Origin: JOPF133 sp052144935
GTDB taxonomy: Bacteria > Acidobacteriota > Terriglobia > Bryobacterales > Bryobacteraceae
Direction: 5' to 3'
DNA: 10,533 bases
Assembly (NCBI GenBank): GCA_052144935.1
Contig: JBKQPR010000355.1
Span: 1 to 10,533, forward strand
The notes under the pieces were generated by a model that was not told where the DNA came from, made no database searches, and saw nothing but the letters and a program-made list of their open reading frames with translations. A program made the position numbers and the translations under genes. Shown in pieces: positions 1 through 6,765 of this stretch; the stretch's first letter is position 1, and every line of letters starts with the position of its first letter.

Positions 1-513
1 GGGTCGGTCTGCGAAGTTGCGATCTTGGCAGAACTACTGTTTTACCCCAATGTTCTTGGGGTCCCCAAATGGTTCACTGCGCCTCCGCCCTCACCCCACC
101 GGCCGTACAGGCGCATAGCTCAAGTTGAACGCCGTCTTTGGAACCGTTTGTTCCACCATCGCCGCAGGTCCACTTCTTCCCGATATGTTCAGTGCCGGTT
201 TGAGTTCTGGTGGTATCGGGAAAGCCGGCTGATAATCCACGTAATCGTTTGCTTCACAAAGGTATGTCTCCAGCACGCTCGCGATTCTTCTGGCCACCGG
301 AGTGGCTCGGGAAACCTCGCAAGTCTGAGCGGTCCTTCGGTAAGTCACGAAGCATCGGGTTGGCTGCATTTACGACGAGATCTATCTGACAGGACAGCGT
401 GGCCGAAGCTGAGGTGAGGCAAGCCAGAGATGGCTCATCAAATTCCTCAACTGATCCAATGTTGCGGGTTAGACAGGCGTTAGACCTCAGGAGGCCGGAG
501 TCTCCCGCGCCGC
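1..513. other. No recognisable gene; left-edge non-coding or decayed stretch
   Basis: No reading frame here gives a protein I recognise. The longest minus-strand frame not running into the sugar transferase (91-369, 92 codons) has a plausible composition but no known motif and no clear ribosome-binding site. The stretch lies directly downstream of the sugar transferase, so it may be a spacer or the remains of a degraded gene. The only structure I see is the hairpin set at 44-68. Confidence 0.4.
44..68. repeat. Overlapping short inverted repeats (CCCCAA / TTGGGG / CCCCAA)
   Basis: Three short segments, ACCCCAA (44-50), TTGGGG (56-61) and CCCCAA (63-68), can pair in two mutually exclusive ways. 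One gives a 7-bp stem with a 5-base loop; the other is a 13-base palindrome around one central base. No T-run follows on either strand, so it is not a typical terminator. Function unknown. Confidence 0.4.
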
Positions 514-1206
514 CTACCAGGAATTTGCGCCGCGCAGAACTTCCACCACGGCCTGCATCAGTATGCGGACATACATGCCCAGCGAGCGGTTCCGCACAAA
601 TTGCAGATCCAACTTGCGCCTCTGCGGGTAAGTCAGGCGGCTTCGTCCCGAGACTTGCCACAATCCGGCCAGCCCCGGTCTCACTTCCAGCAACTCGGCG
701 CTGTCGGGGCCGTAGTGCAGCCGCAACTCGCGACGGGTCAAAGGGCGCGGGCCGACCAGAGCCATCTCGCCCCGTAAGACATGCCACAGTTGTGGGATCT
801 CGTCGATCGAATGCCGGCGGCAGAAGCGGCAGAACCAGTTGGGTACCCTTGGATCGGCGGCCGCCTTATCTTGAGGGCCGGTTTCATCGTCGATATACTC
901 GATCCAGCCTCCACGTTTTGGTCCACGCCTTTGCGGGTCCCACATGGTTCTCAATTTCAGCATCCAAAGTGTCGAGCCGCGCCATCCCACACGCCGGTGG
1001 GCGATCAGAGGCGCGCGGCCGGAGAGCAACGCGACTGCCGCCATGCCGGCGGCCAGGATTGGACTGCCGGCCGCCAGAAGAACGGCCGAGGCGATGCGCT
1101 CGCAAAAATCAACCCCCGGCCATGGGCGGCGGTTGGTCGATACGGAATGCCGGACAACCAGAAGTGTAGCCACGATTCGTCTATCGCCATGGTACCTGCC
1201 GCGCAC
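514..1206 (-). CDS. Sugar transferase (undecaprenyl-phosphate sugar-1-phosphate transferase family, PF02397)
   Basis: Family members move a sugar-1-phosphate from a nucleotide sugar to undecaprenyl phosphate at the inner membrane, the first step of exopolysaccharide or O-antigen repeat-unit synthesis. About 230 residues are encoded, the size of the short form with only the catalytic domain. A hydrophobic segment (about residues 33-58) is followed by the KLRTM motif (84-88), HSIDEIPQLWHVLRGEM with the catalytic Asp-Glu at about 135-136, LVGPRP at about 148-153, and RPGLAGLWQVSGR near the end. The frame stays open far upstream, so the start is uncertain. I chose GTG at 1206, which has GGGAG 11 bases upstream; GTG at 1173 (219 residues) is the main alternative. 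Upstream frame extension is antisense to the sulfotransferase and not real. Acceptor and sugar cannot be told from sequence. It is divergent from the sulfotransferase. Confidence 0.88.
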   Translation of the reverse strand: MRGRYHGDRRIVATLLVVRHSVSTNRRPWPGVDFCERIASAVLLAAGSPILAAGMAAVALLSGRAPLIAHRRVGWRGSTLWMLKLRTMWDPQRRGPKRGGWIEYIDDETGPQDKAAADPRVPNWFCRFCRRHSIDEIPQLWHVLRGEMALVGPRPLTRRELRLHYGPDSAELLEVRPGLAGLWQVSGRSRLTYPQRRKLDLQFVRNRSLGMYVRILMQAVVEVLRGANSW

Positions 1207-1339
1207 CGGATTCAGGGCTCCCGGATTGTAAAGCAATTGTGAATTGTGGCCGGGCGGCCGAAGGTTACAGGATGGCGCTTGGCCTGTCCCGCCACCCTCC
1301 CCGGATCGTCTGTAGCATCTGTTAAGACTTGAGTCCGGA

Positions 1340-1370
1340 TTGCCGGATCTGGGAAGCTTGGGGGTATACT
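1340..1370 (+). promoter_or_regulatory. Candidate promoter of the sulfotransferase, with very short leader
   Basis: TATACT (1365-1370) matches the -10 consensus at 5 of 6 positions. TTGCCG (1340-1345) is a 4-of-6 match to -35, with a 19-base spacer. Predicted transcription start is about 1376-1378, only some 7 bases before the ATG at 1384, and no Shine-Dalgarno sequence is present. This fits a leaderless or near-leaderless transcript. On the minus strand TACAAT (1230-1225) could be a -10 for the divergent sugar transferase, but no good -35 accompanies it. Confidence 0.4.
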
Positions 1371-1383
1371 GCGGCCCAGCGCC

Positions 1384-2349
1384 ATGCAGCCGCTGGACGG
1401 GCCTCTGCCCAATTTCTTCATCGTGGGAGCGCCGAAAGCCGGCACTACTTCGCTCTATTACTATCTGGATCAACATCCGGAGGTTTACATGAGTCCCATC
1501 AAGGAGCCGTGTTACTTCGCTTCGGAGATCCGCCCGGAGAATTTCAGCGACGAGTACCAGGATCAGGTACGGAGCGATCTGGAGTCTCTTCGAAAATACC
1601 TCGACGGTCCGATGCGCGAGAGACGTCTTGGTGGGATGGTGCTGGAATGGGAGCAGTACTGCCGGCTGTTCCGGGACGCGCGGGAGGCGCGGGCAATCGG
1701 GGAAGCCAGCGTTTCTTACCTGTGGTCGGAGAGCGCGGCGGCGAACATCGCGGCTGAGATTCCCCGCGCCAGAATCCTGATGGTGTTGCGCGACCCCGCG
1801 GAGCGCGCCTTCTCGCAGTACCAGCACATGCTGACCGGCGGTATCGTGGGGCGGCCGTTCCGCGACCAGGTTGAAGCCGGTCTGCGGGGCGGTCCCCACC
1901 GGTTCGGTCCGGCATATCCGTTCCTGGAGTTTGGCCTCTACTACGAGCAGGTGCGGCGGTTTCTGGAGCACTTTCCCCGCGAGCGCGTACACATTTGTCT
2001 GTACGAAGACTACCGGGGCCGTCAGACGGAGGTCCTCGCCGACATCTTCCGGTTTCTGGAGGTGTCGCCGGAGTTTTCTCCAGATACCTCGGAGAAGCAC
2101 CGCCAGGCGCGCGTGCCGCGATCCCTGGCCGGTGGTTACATCTTGAAACGTCTGGGAATCTGGCAGGCCGCGCGCAGGTTGTGCCCGCCCGCGTGGATGC
2201 CGAAGTTACGGGCCGCGGCATTGCGGCCTCCGAGGGCGGTGGTCATGGAGCCACGCGAACGCGAGGTGCTCGTGGAGTATTACCGGCACGATGTCCGCAG
2301 GTTGGAGGGGTTACTCAACCGGGACCTGGGGGCATGGTTGAAGGTGTAA
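1384..2349 (+). CDS. PAPS-dependent sulfotransferase family protein
   Basis: The 321-residue product has the hallmarks of the P-loop-like sulfotransferase fold, which transfers sulfate from PAPS to a hydroxyl or amine. The 5'-phosphosulfate loop is APKAGTTSL (16-24) after the strand FFIVG. The 3'-phosphate site is LRDPAERAFSQY, with Arg136 and Ser144 at the family's expected spacing. There is no signal peptide, so it should act in the cytoplasm. It most resembles bacterial members related to heparan-type sulfotransferases; length is normal and the frame intact. ATG at 1384 is the natural start because the 5' motif begins 15 residues in. No Shine-Dalgarno is visible. It diverges from the sugar transferase, and a shared role in making a sulfated surface polysaccharide is an inference from position. 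A small-molecule or lipid acceptor is equally possible. Confidence 0.88.
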   Translation: MQPLDGPLPNFFIVGAPKAGTTSLYYYLDQHPEVYMSPIKEPCYFASEIRPENFSDEYQDQVRSDLESLRKYLDGPMRERRLGGMVLEWEQYCRLFRDAREARAIGEASVSYLWSESAAANIAAEIPRARILMVLRDPAERAFSQYQHMLTGGIVGRPFRDQVEAGLRGGPHRFGPAYPFLEFGLYYEQVRRFLEHFPRERVHICLYEDYRGRQTEVLADIFRFLEVSPEFSPDTSEKHRQARVPRSLAGGYILKRLGIWQAARRLCPPAWMPKLRAAALRPPRAVVMEPREREVLVEYYRHDVRRLEGLLNRDLGAWLKV

Positions 2350-2445
2350 CCAAATCCGGTGCTGCCGAAACGCCGCCCATTGGCTGCGGCGCGGGGCCGG
2401 ACCGGCCCGATTGCGGCGCTCCGCCAGGACTGAGTCTCCGGGGTT

Positions 2446-2484
2446 CGCCCTGGCAGGCCTGGCGCCCTGGCAGGCCTGGCGCCC
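2446..2484. repeat. 17-bp tandem repeat, 2.3 copies
   Basis: The unit CGCCCTGGCAGGCCTGG occurs at 2446-2462 and again without change at 2463-2479. The first five bases start a third copy (2480-2484). Each unit carries the near-palindrome CCTGGCAGG. It lies in non-coding DNA between convergent genes and probably arose by slippage. Confidence 0.9.
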
Positions 2485-2590
2485 GGGCAAAACGCTCCGG
2501 CGTGCGACGGATTGATTCCAGTGATTGCGGTCCAGGCTGTCCCTATGGGCCGGCGGCCCACGAATCGCGATGAAAACCCGGGTGAATCGG

Positions 2591-2611
2591 ATGGGGCGTT
2601 TGCCCCATTTT
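2591..2611 (+). terminator. Weak intrinsic-terminator-like hairpin
   Basis: A perfect 7-bp stem, ATGGGGC / GCCCCAT with loop GTTT, is followed by TTT on the plus strand. The T-run is short and the hairpin lies about 240 bases after the sulfotransferase stop. It could stop plus-strand transcripts before they run antisense into the BNR gene. Confidence 0.35.
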
Positions 2612-2668
2612 GGCCCCGTCGCGCGTTATCAAAGATCCGGCGGGACGGGAAACTAGCGTTCTACGCCG

Positions 2669-5600
2669 CTACTGGCCTCCGCCGCCGCCGTCGGTGGCGC
2701 CTTTGGGCGCGCCGCGCGGATCCGGCTTGACGGTCACCGTCTGGGTGTAGGTCTGGCCGTCCACTGTGAGACGCACGGTGTAGGGGCCCGACTGCAGGCC
2801 TCCCGCGCCGCCGCGTCCACCGAAACCGCCGCCGCCACCGCCACCGCCGCCACGGCCACCACGTCCGCCGCGTCCGCCGCGGCCCCCACCGGGCCCAGGG
2901 GGCACCCCCGCCGCGGCGTCGGGATTGGCTCCCCCCGCCGGCGTGCATGCGTCGGGCGCGGGCGGAGCGCCGCCTCCGCGTCCGAAGCCGCCTCCACCGC
3001 CGCCACGTCCCGCGGCGCCGCCGAGCGCGTGGCGATGCATGCCGGCAGCGGCGGAGGGCGGCTGCGCGGGTGGTTGCCAGATGGCCTGCACGTTCAGCGT
3101 TTCGGTGTCCGGCGGGCGCACGGGCGTGTCGCTGGCGGCGCAGGCGCGCACGGCTCCCGAGCTATCCAGCAATTCCAGCTTCAGCGGCTGCTGGGCGGCG
3201 GTCTTGAGCCAGTAGTAGGCGACCACCCCGGAAGGCGGATTCTGCCTCTGCGGCTCCTCGTGCGGCAGCGGCGTGCCGTTCATGCCGCCTTGCCGGATGG
3301 CGTAGGTCTCCCCGGGTTTGAACAGGTAGGCGTTGGCGGTGACGATCTGCGCTCCCTGCGCGGCGATCTGCCGCAGCGCGCTCATCTGATCCAGCACCCA
3401 GAAGCCGCGGCCGTGGGTGGCGATGTCCAGGTCGTCGCCGTGTACCACGATGTCGCGGATCGAGGTGACCGGCATGTTGTTCTGCAAGGGCTGCCACTGG
3501 TCGCCGTCATTGAATGAAACGTAGACGCGCAGCTCGGTGCAGGCGAACAGCAGCCCCTTGGCTTGGGCGTCCTCCTTGACCGAGTTGACGTAGGCGCCTT
3601 CGGGGATGCCCGCCACCACGTTCTGCCAGGTCTTGCCGCCATCATGGGTGCGATAGATGTACGGCTTCATATCGGCGATGCGATGGCGATCGACCGACGC
3701 ATAAGCGGTTTCGGCATCGAAGTGGCCGGCTTCAATCTGCGAGACCTTGCTCCAGGCCGTCATGGGCGGCGGGGTGACATTGTTCCAGTTTTTGCCATCG
3801 TCGCCGGTGACGTAGATCGAGCCATCGTCGGTGCCCACCCACACGGTGGTGGCCTGAAGCGGCGAGGGGCCGATGGTATAGACCACGCCGAAGCGATCGG
3901 TCATGACCTCGTCGATGTCCTTGGCAGTCGCCGGGTCGAGCGTGGCGGGCACGGGCGGATTCACGCGCGCCAGGTCGGGGCTGATTTTCTCCCAGGTGCG
4001 GCCGCGGTCGCGCGAACGCATCACGAACTGATTGGCGTAGTAGAGGGCTTTATCGGCCAGCGAGAAGACCTGCGGCAGGGTCCAGGTCTTGCGGTTCGGA
4101 TCGTTGTCATCCGGCGGAGGCAACTGGCCTCCCAGGGACGCGGCGGTGTTGAAGTGCTGATCGCAGCGGCCGGCGCCGCCACCGTAGAGGATGTTGCCAT
4201 CGTCGGGGTCGGGGAGGACGGTATTGCTTTCGCCGGCCTCGCAGGTGGGCTCCCAATCGCGGAACGAGAGCACGCCCTCGCGCGACCAGGTGGCCACGCC
4301 CACGCCGCCCGAATCCTGCTGCGCGCCGTAGAGCCAATAGGGGAAGCGATTGTCGGCGGCCACGTGATAGATCTCGGCGGTGGGCTGGTTGTACCAGGTG
4401 CTCCAGCTTTTGCCGCCATCCACGCTGACCACGGTGCCCTGATCGCTCGAGAGCACCATGCGGTTGCCGTCCTTGGGATTGACCCACATCTGGTGATAAT
4501 CGTCGCCGCCGGGCGCGCCTTTGATGGGGACAAAGGTCTTGCCGGCGTCGGTGGTCATGTAAGTGGCGGTGTTGATGACGTAGGCGCGGTCGGGGTTGGT
4601 GGGATCGACGGCCACAGAGCCGAAGTACCAGCCGCGGCCCCACAGGCGGTTCTCGGAGTTGACCAGCTTCCAGGTGGCGCCGGCGTCATTGGAGATGTAG
4701 ACTCCGCCGCCGGGCCCAGAGGGCGCCCCCGTTCCGGCGCCGCCTCCACCGCCGCCGCGGCGTCCGCCGGCCACTGCGCCTCTACCGCCGCCGCCACCTC
4801 CACCGCCTCCGCCTCTCAGCGCGACCGGGCCGCCGGTATCGTCCACCACGGCCCACAGGCGATTGGGGTTGCTGGGCGAAATGGCGATCCCGATCTTGCC
4901 GACGAACTGGTCGGTGGGCAGCCCGCCGGAGAGCTGCTTCCAGGTGTCGCCGCCATCCGTGGATTTATACAGACCGCCGCCGGGCAGGTTGGAAGGCGCG
5001 TAGACCGACCACGGCGGACGGCGAGTGGCCCACAGCGAAGCGTAGATCACCCGTGGATTCTTGGGGTCGATGGCCAAGTCGATGGCGCCGACATTGTCGG
5101 GGTCGCCGGCCTTGGACAGGATCTTCTTCCAGGTGGCGCCGCCGTCGGTCGAGCGATAGACCCCGCGCTCGGGGTTGGGGTCGTAGACATGGCCGAGGGC
5201 GGCTACATATACGCGATTGGCATTGGCCGGGTCGACCGCCACGCGTCCGATCTGACGGGTGGCCTCCAGGCCGATGTGGGTCCAGGTCTTGCCAGCGTCG
5301 GTGGATTTGAACATGCCGATGCCGTAGGAGTGCTGGCTGCGGATATCGGGCTCGCCGGTGCCCACGTAGACCACGTTGGCATTCGAGGGGGCCACCGCGA
5401 TGGCGCCGATCGAGCCGATGGGAATGCCTTCGTCGGAAATGGGGAGCCAGGTGTGGCCGGAGTTCTCGGTCTTCCACACGCCGCCGCCCACCGAGCCGAA
5501 ATAAAAAGTGTCGGGTTGGCTGGCGTGCCCCGCGACGGCGTACGAGCGCCCGCCGCGCAGAGGACCCACATCGCGCCATTGCAGGCCAGCCAGCAAGCTG

Positions 5601-5710
5601 GCGGGGTACTGGCCCCCGGAATTCACTTGCTGGGCATACACCGCGAGCGCCAGCAACGCCACCAGGCACAGCGCCGTGAAGAAAACCAGCCAACGACGTC
5701 GAACGAACAT
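2669..5710 (-). CDS. Secreted BNR/Asp-box propeller protein (VPS10/sortilin-type, often annotated 'glycosyl hydrolase')
   Basis: A 1013-residue exported protein. Residues 1-26 form a Sec signal (arginines, hydrophobic core, likely cut after AVYA). Eleven Asp-box units follow: one degenerate at 81-88, then about 136, 187, 250, 340, 386, 429, 566, 635, 688 and 732 (e.g. STDAGKTW, THDGGKTW). This predicts one or two beta-propellers of the sialidase/VPS10 superfamily. THGRGFWVLD (765-774) closes the propeller part, and YTVRLTVDGQTYTQTVTVKPDPR (977-999) is a beta-sandwich-like tail. Two glycine-rich inserts interrupt it: 299-325, and 901-972 with GGR repeats. The tail ends soon after KPDPR, where relatives I recall often continue, so it may be a short version. 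ATG at 5710 has AGGAG 8 bases upstream (5723-5719). No catalytic residues for glycoside hydrolysis can be assigned; a binding or scaffold role is possible. No operon partner. Confidence 0.9.
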   Translation of the reverse strand: MFVRRRWLVFFTALCLVALLALAVYAQQVNSGGQYPASLLAGLQWRDVGPLRGGRSYAVAGHASQPDTFYFGSVGGGVWKTENSGHTWLPISDEGIPIGSIGAIAVAPSNANVVYVGTGEPDIRSQHSYGIGMFKSTDAGKTWTHIGLEATRQIGRVAVDPANANRVYVAALGHVYDPNPERGVYRSTDGGATWKKILSKAGDPDNVGAIDLAIDPKNPRVIYASLWATRRPPWSVYAPSNLPGGGLYKSTDGGDTWKQLSGGLPTDQFVGKIGIAISPSNPNRLWAVVDDTGGPVALRGGGGGGGGGGRGAVAGGRRGGGGGGAGTGAPSGPGGGVYISNDAGATWKLVNSENRLWGRGWYFGSVAVDPTNPDRAYVINTATYMTTDAGKTFVPIKGAPGGDDYHQMWVNPKDGNRMVLSSDQGTVVSVDGGKSWSTWYNQPTAEIYHVAADNRFPYWLYGAQQDSGGVGVATWSREGVLSFRDWEPTCEAGESNTVLPDPDDGNILYGGGAGRCDQHFNTAASLGGQLPPPDDNDPNRKTWTLPQVFSLADKALYYANQFVMRSRDRGRTWEKISPDLARVNPPVPATLDPATAKDIDEVMTDRFGVVYTIGPSPLQATTVWVGTDDGSIYVTGDDGKNWNNVTPPPMTAWSKVSQIEAGHFDAETAYASVDRHRIADMKPYIYRTHDGGKTWQNVVAGIPEGAYVNSVKEDAQAKGLLFACTELRVYVSFNDGDQWQPLQNNMPVTSIRDIVVHGDDLDIATHGRGFWVLDQMSALRQIAAQGAQIVTANAYLFKPGETYAIRQGGMNGTPLPHEEPQRQNPPSGVVAYYWLKTAAQQPLKLELLDSSGAVRACAASDTPVRPPDTETLNVQAIWQPPAQPPSAAAGMHRHALGGAAGRGGGGGGFGRGGGAPPAPDACTPAGGANPDAAAGVPPGPGGGRGGRGGRGGRGGGGGGGGGFGGRGGAGGLQSGPYTVRLTVDGQTYTQTVTVKPDPRGAPKGATDGGGGGQ

Positions 5711-6225
5711 AGAGATTGCTCCTATCCGGCTTTGGCGACAGGGCCACCCGAAGGAATCACTTTACCACTGGAAGCGGGGGAATCGAAATCATGTCGCGGC
5801 GGGGGCGTCGCCTGAGACCGGGGGAGAACATGCTTGACAGAGATGCGGAGACGCGGTGTGCCGGCGCTTGAGGGTGCGGCAGTGCTCAGCGGCGTCTCAG
5901 CGGAGCGGCTAGTTTTCGTCGGGAACGTGGAATCCCATGCGAGGCTTGCGCTGGCGCGGGGCCTTCAGGCGGCGGATTTCTTTGCTGAACTTTTGGTTTT
6001 TTGGTCTAAAGCTTGGATATCTTTAATCACAATATCGAACAGCGCGGCATGGTCTTTCTGGGTGGCGGCCATCTGTTCGATTCTTTGGGCCAGGGCTTTG
6101 TTTGTGGCCAGTACTTCGCGCAGCTTGACGAAGGCGCGCATGATAACGATGTTCATCTGTACGGCGCGGTCACTGTTGAGCACCGAAGAGAGCATGGCCA
6201 CGCCCAGCTCAGTGAAGGCGTACAG

Positions 6226-6270
6226 CAGGTAGCGACGGCCACCATAACAGGTAGCGACGGCCCACCATAA
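6226..6270. repeat. Imperfect tandem duplication (22 bp + 23 bp) inside the ORF6N remnant
   Basis: Bases 6226-6247 and 6248-6270 are the same sequence except for one extra C in the second copy (CGGCC-ACC versus CGGCCCACC). The duplication adds 23 bases and accounts for the loss of reading frame in the ORF6N gene. Confidence 0.9.
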
Positions 6271-6274
6271 CCTG

Positions 6275-6305
6275 AACTTGAGGTGCCAAATTGGTACCTC
6301 AAGTT
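6275..6305. repeat. 31-bp near-perfect palindrome coding the ORF6N motif on both strands
   Basis: Arms of 15 bases (AACTTGAGGTGCCAA at 6275-6289, TTGGTACCTCAAGTT at 6291-6305) pair at 14 of 15 positions around A6290. Minus strand in frame reads NLRYQFGTSS; plus strand reads NLRCQIGTSS. Both match the conserved segment just before GGRRY in ORF6N proteins. Confidence 0.9.
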
Positions 6306-6492
6306 GCTGTATCACAATCCCGTGTTCTCTTCCGGCAAGAATGTCCTTTTCCATTGTGTTAGCGGGGGCCGGTCGGCGTTGGGGGGCAACACGGCGCAGA
6401 CCATGGGACTTTCGCGTGTCTCACACCTGGGCGGCGACTTCAAAAGTCGGAGAGAAGCGAACGGCCCGGTTGAGAAAGACTGGCGTATCACG
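6306..6492. other. Short gap between the ORF6N remnant and the DUF4242 gene
   Basis: The plus-strand frame of the DUF4242 gene stays open back to 6283, but the peptide before Met at 6493 has no family resemblance and I take it as untranslated. A small hairpin (CGACTT-CAA-AAGTCG, 6435-6449) is the only structure seen. No convincing promoter or Shine-Dalgarno; GAGAAAGA at about 6471-6479 is a poor candidate. Confidence 0.4.
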
Positions 6493-6765
6493 ATGCCGAA
6501 GTTCGTCATTGAAAGAGACATTCGAGGAGCGGGCAAGCTGCCGGCGCTGCAACTGCAGGCGATCTCTCAGAAATCGTGCGGCGTGCTGCGAGAGACGGGA
6601 TCTCGGATACAGTGGGTTCAGATCTACGTCAGGGACGACAAGATCTATTGTGTTACGTGGCCCCTGATGAAGACTATGGTCCGTGAGCGCGCCCCGCATG
6701 GTGGTTTCCCAGCCAACCGGATCTCACGAATTCGATCGGTGATTGACCCGGCCACCGCGGAGTAG
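6493..6765 (+). CDS. DUF4242 (SCO4226-like, PF14026) small protein with a compensated frameshift
   Basis: A 90-residue protein of the DUF4242 family, small ferredoxin-like-fold proteins; the Streptomyces relative SCO4226 binds nickel, but the cellular role is not settled. The start MPKFVIERDI, the segment LQAISQKSCGVL, WVQIYVRDDKIYCV and the end GGFPANRISRIRSVIDPATAE match the family closely. Length is normal and there is no signal peptide. Residues 55-61 (TWPLMKT) do not match. In the neighbouring frame, bases 6654-6674 read YVAPDED, which is the family sequence at that place. One base lost before 6654 and one gained at about 6675 would explain this, leaving length and both flanks unchanged. 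ATG 6493 is chosen because the family begins exactly here. Whether the altered protein still folds is unknown; sequencing error cannot be excluded. Confidence 0.82.
   Translation: MPKFVIERDIRGAGKLPALQLQAISQKSCGVLRETGSRIQWVQIYVRDDKIYCVTWPLMKTMVRERAPHGGFPANRISRIRSVIDPATAE

Larger units (their letters stand above)
2350..2668. other. Intergenic gap between convergent genes, holding repeats and a weak terminator
   Basis: The sulfotransferase and the BNR protein converge here. The gap contains a 15-base GC-rich palindrome (2394-2408, GGGCCGG-A-CCGGCCC), a 17-bp tandem repeat (2446-2484) and a terminator-like hairpin (2591-2611). I see no convincing gene; short frames in it lack ribosome-binding sites and recognisable motifs. 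Confidence 0.6.
5965..6305 (-). pseudogene. ORF6N-domain protein remnant, frameshifted by a short tandem duplication
   Basis: ORF6N proteins are small DNA-binding regulators known from phages and common in bacterial chromosomes. The readable C-terminal part (minus strand, about 6250 down to the TGA at 5967-5965) is GGRRYLLYAFTELGVAMLSS, then a helical stretch rich in MRAFVKLREVLATNKALAQR and a lysine-rich end, typical of the family. Upstream, in another frame, 6305-6270 reads NLRYQFGTSSSGYGG, the segment that normally runs straight into GGRRY. A 23-base near-copy of the adjoining 22 bases (6248-6270 versus 6226-6247) separates the two and breaks the frame; removing it restores NLRYQFGTSSSGYGGRRYLLYAF. 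A TGA lies in frame just before NLRYQF, and the N-terminal DNA-binding half is missing. An open frame from ATG 6354 crosses the region but reads the wrong frame across the motif, so I do not believe it. Confidence 0.75.

Noticed and set aside
254..787. 177-codon minus-strand frame overlapping the sugar transferase
   Set aside because: Its first half is an out-of-frame reading of the sugar transferase and the rest has no recognisable motif or ribosome-binding site.
1207..2100. Upstream extension of the sugar transferase frame to ATG 2100
   Set aside because: The extra 298 codons are antisense to the sulfotransferase and have no sugar transferase similarity; the catalytic domain starts only near 1130.
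2808..2880. CRISPR-like or satellite repeat
   Set aside because: The periodicity is the triplet coding of glycine and GGR repeats inside the BNR gene, with no spacers.
3563..5815. 750-codon plus-strand open frame
   Set aside because: It is antisense to the BNR propeller gene, whose signal peptide, Asp-boxes and Shine-Dalgarno are clear. The antisense product is low-complexity (Gly/Val/Ala/Asp-rich), as expected from a GC-rich shadow frame.
5848..5898. Second copy of the 8591-8682 extragenic palindrome
   Set aside because: Only GAGACGC/GCGTCTC and a few neighbouring bases match; too short and diverged to call a copy.
5965..6354. 129-codon minus-strand frame taken as an intact ORF6N gene
   Set aside because: It reads the palindrome and first duplicate copy in the wrong frame; the family motif NLRYQFGTSSSGYGG lies in another frame, so the gene is broken.
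6283..6492. N-terminal extension of the DUF4242 frame
   Set aside because: Family members begin at the MPKFVIE sequence (6493); the extension includes palindrome-derived and low-similarity sequence.
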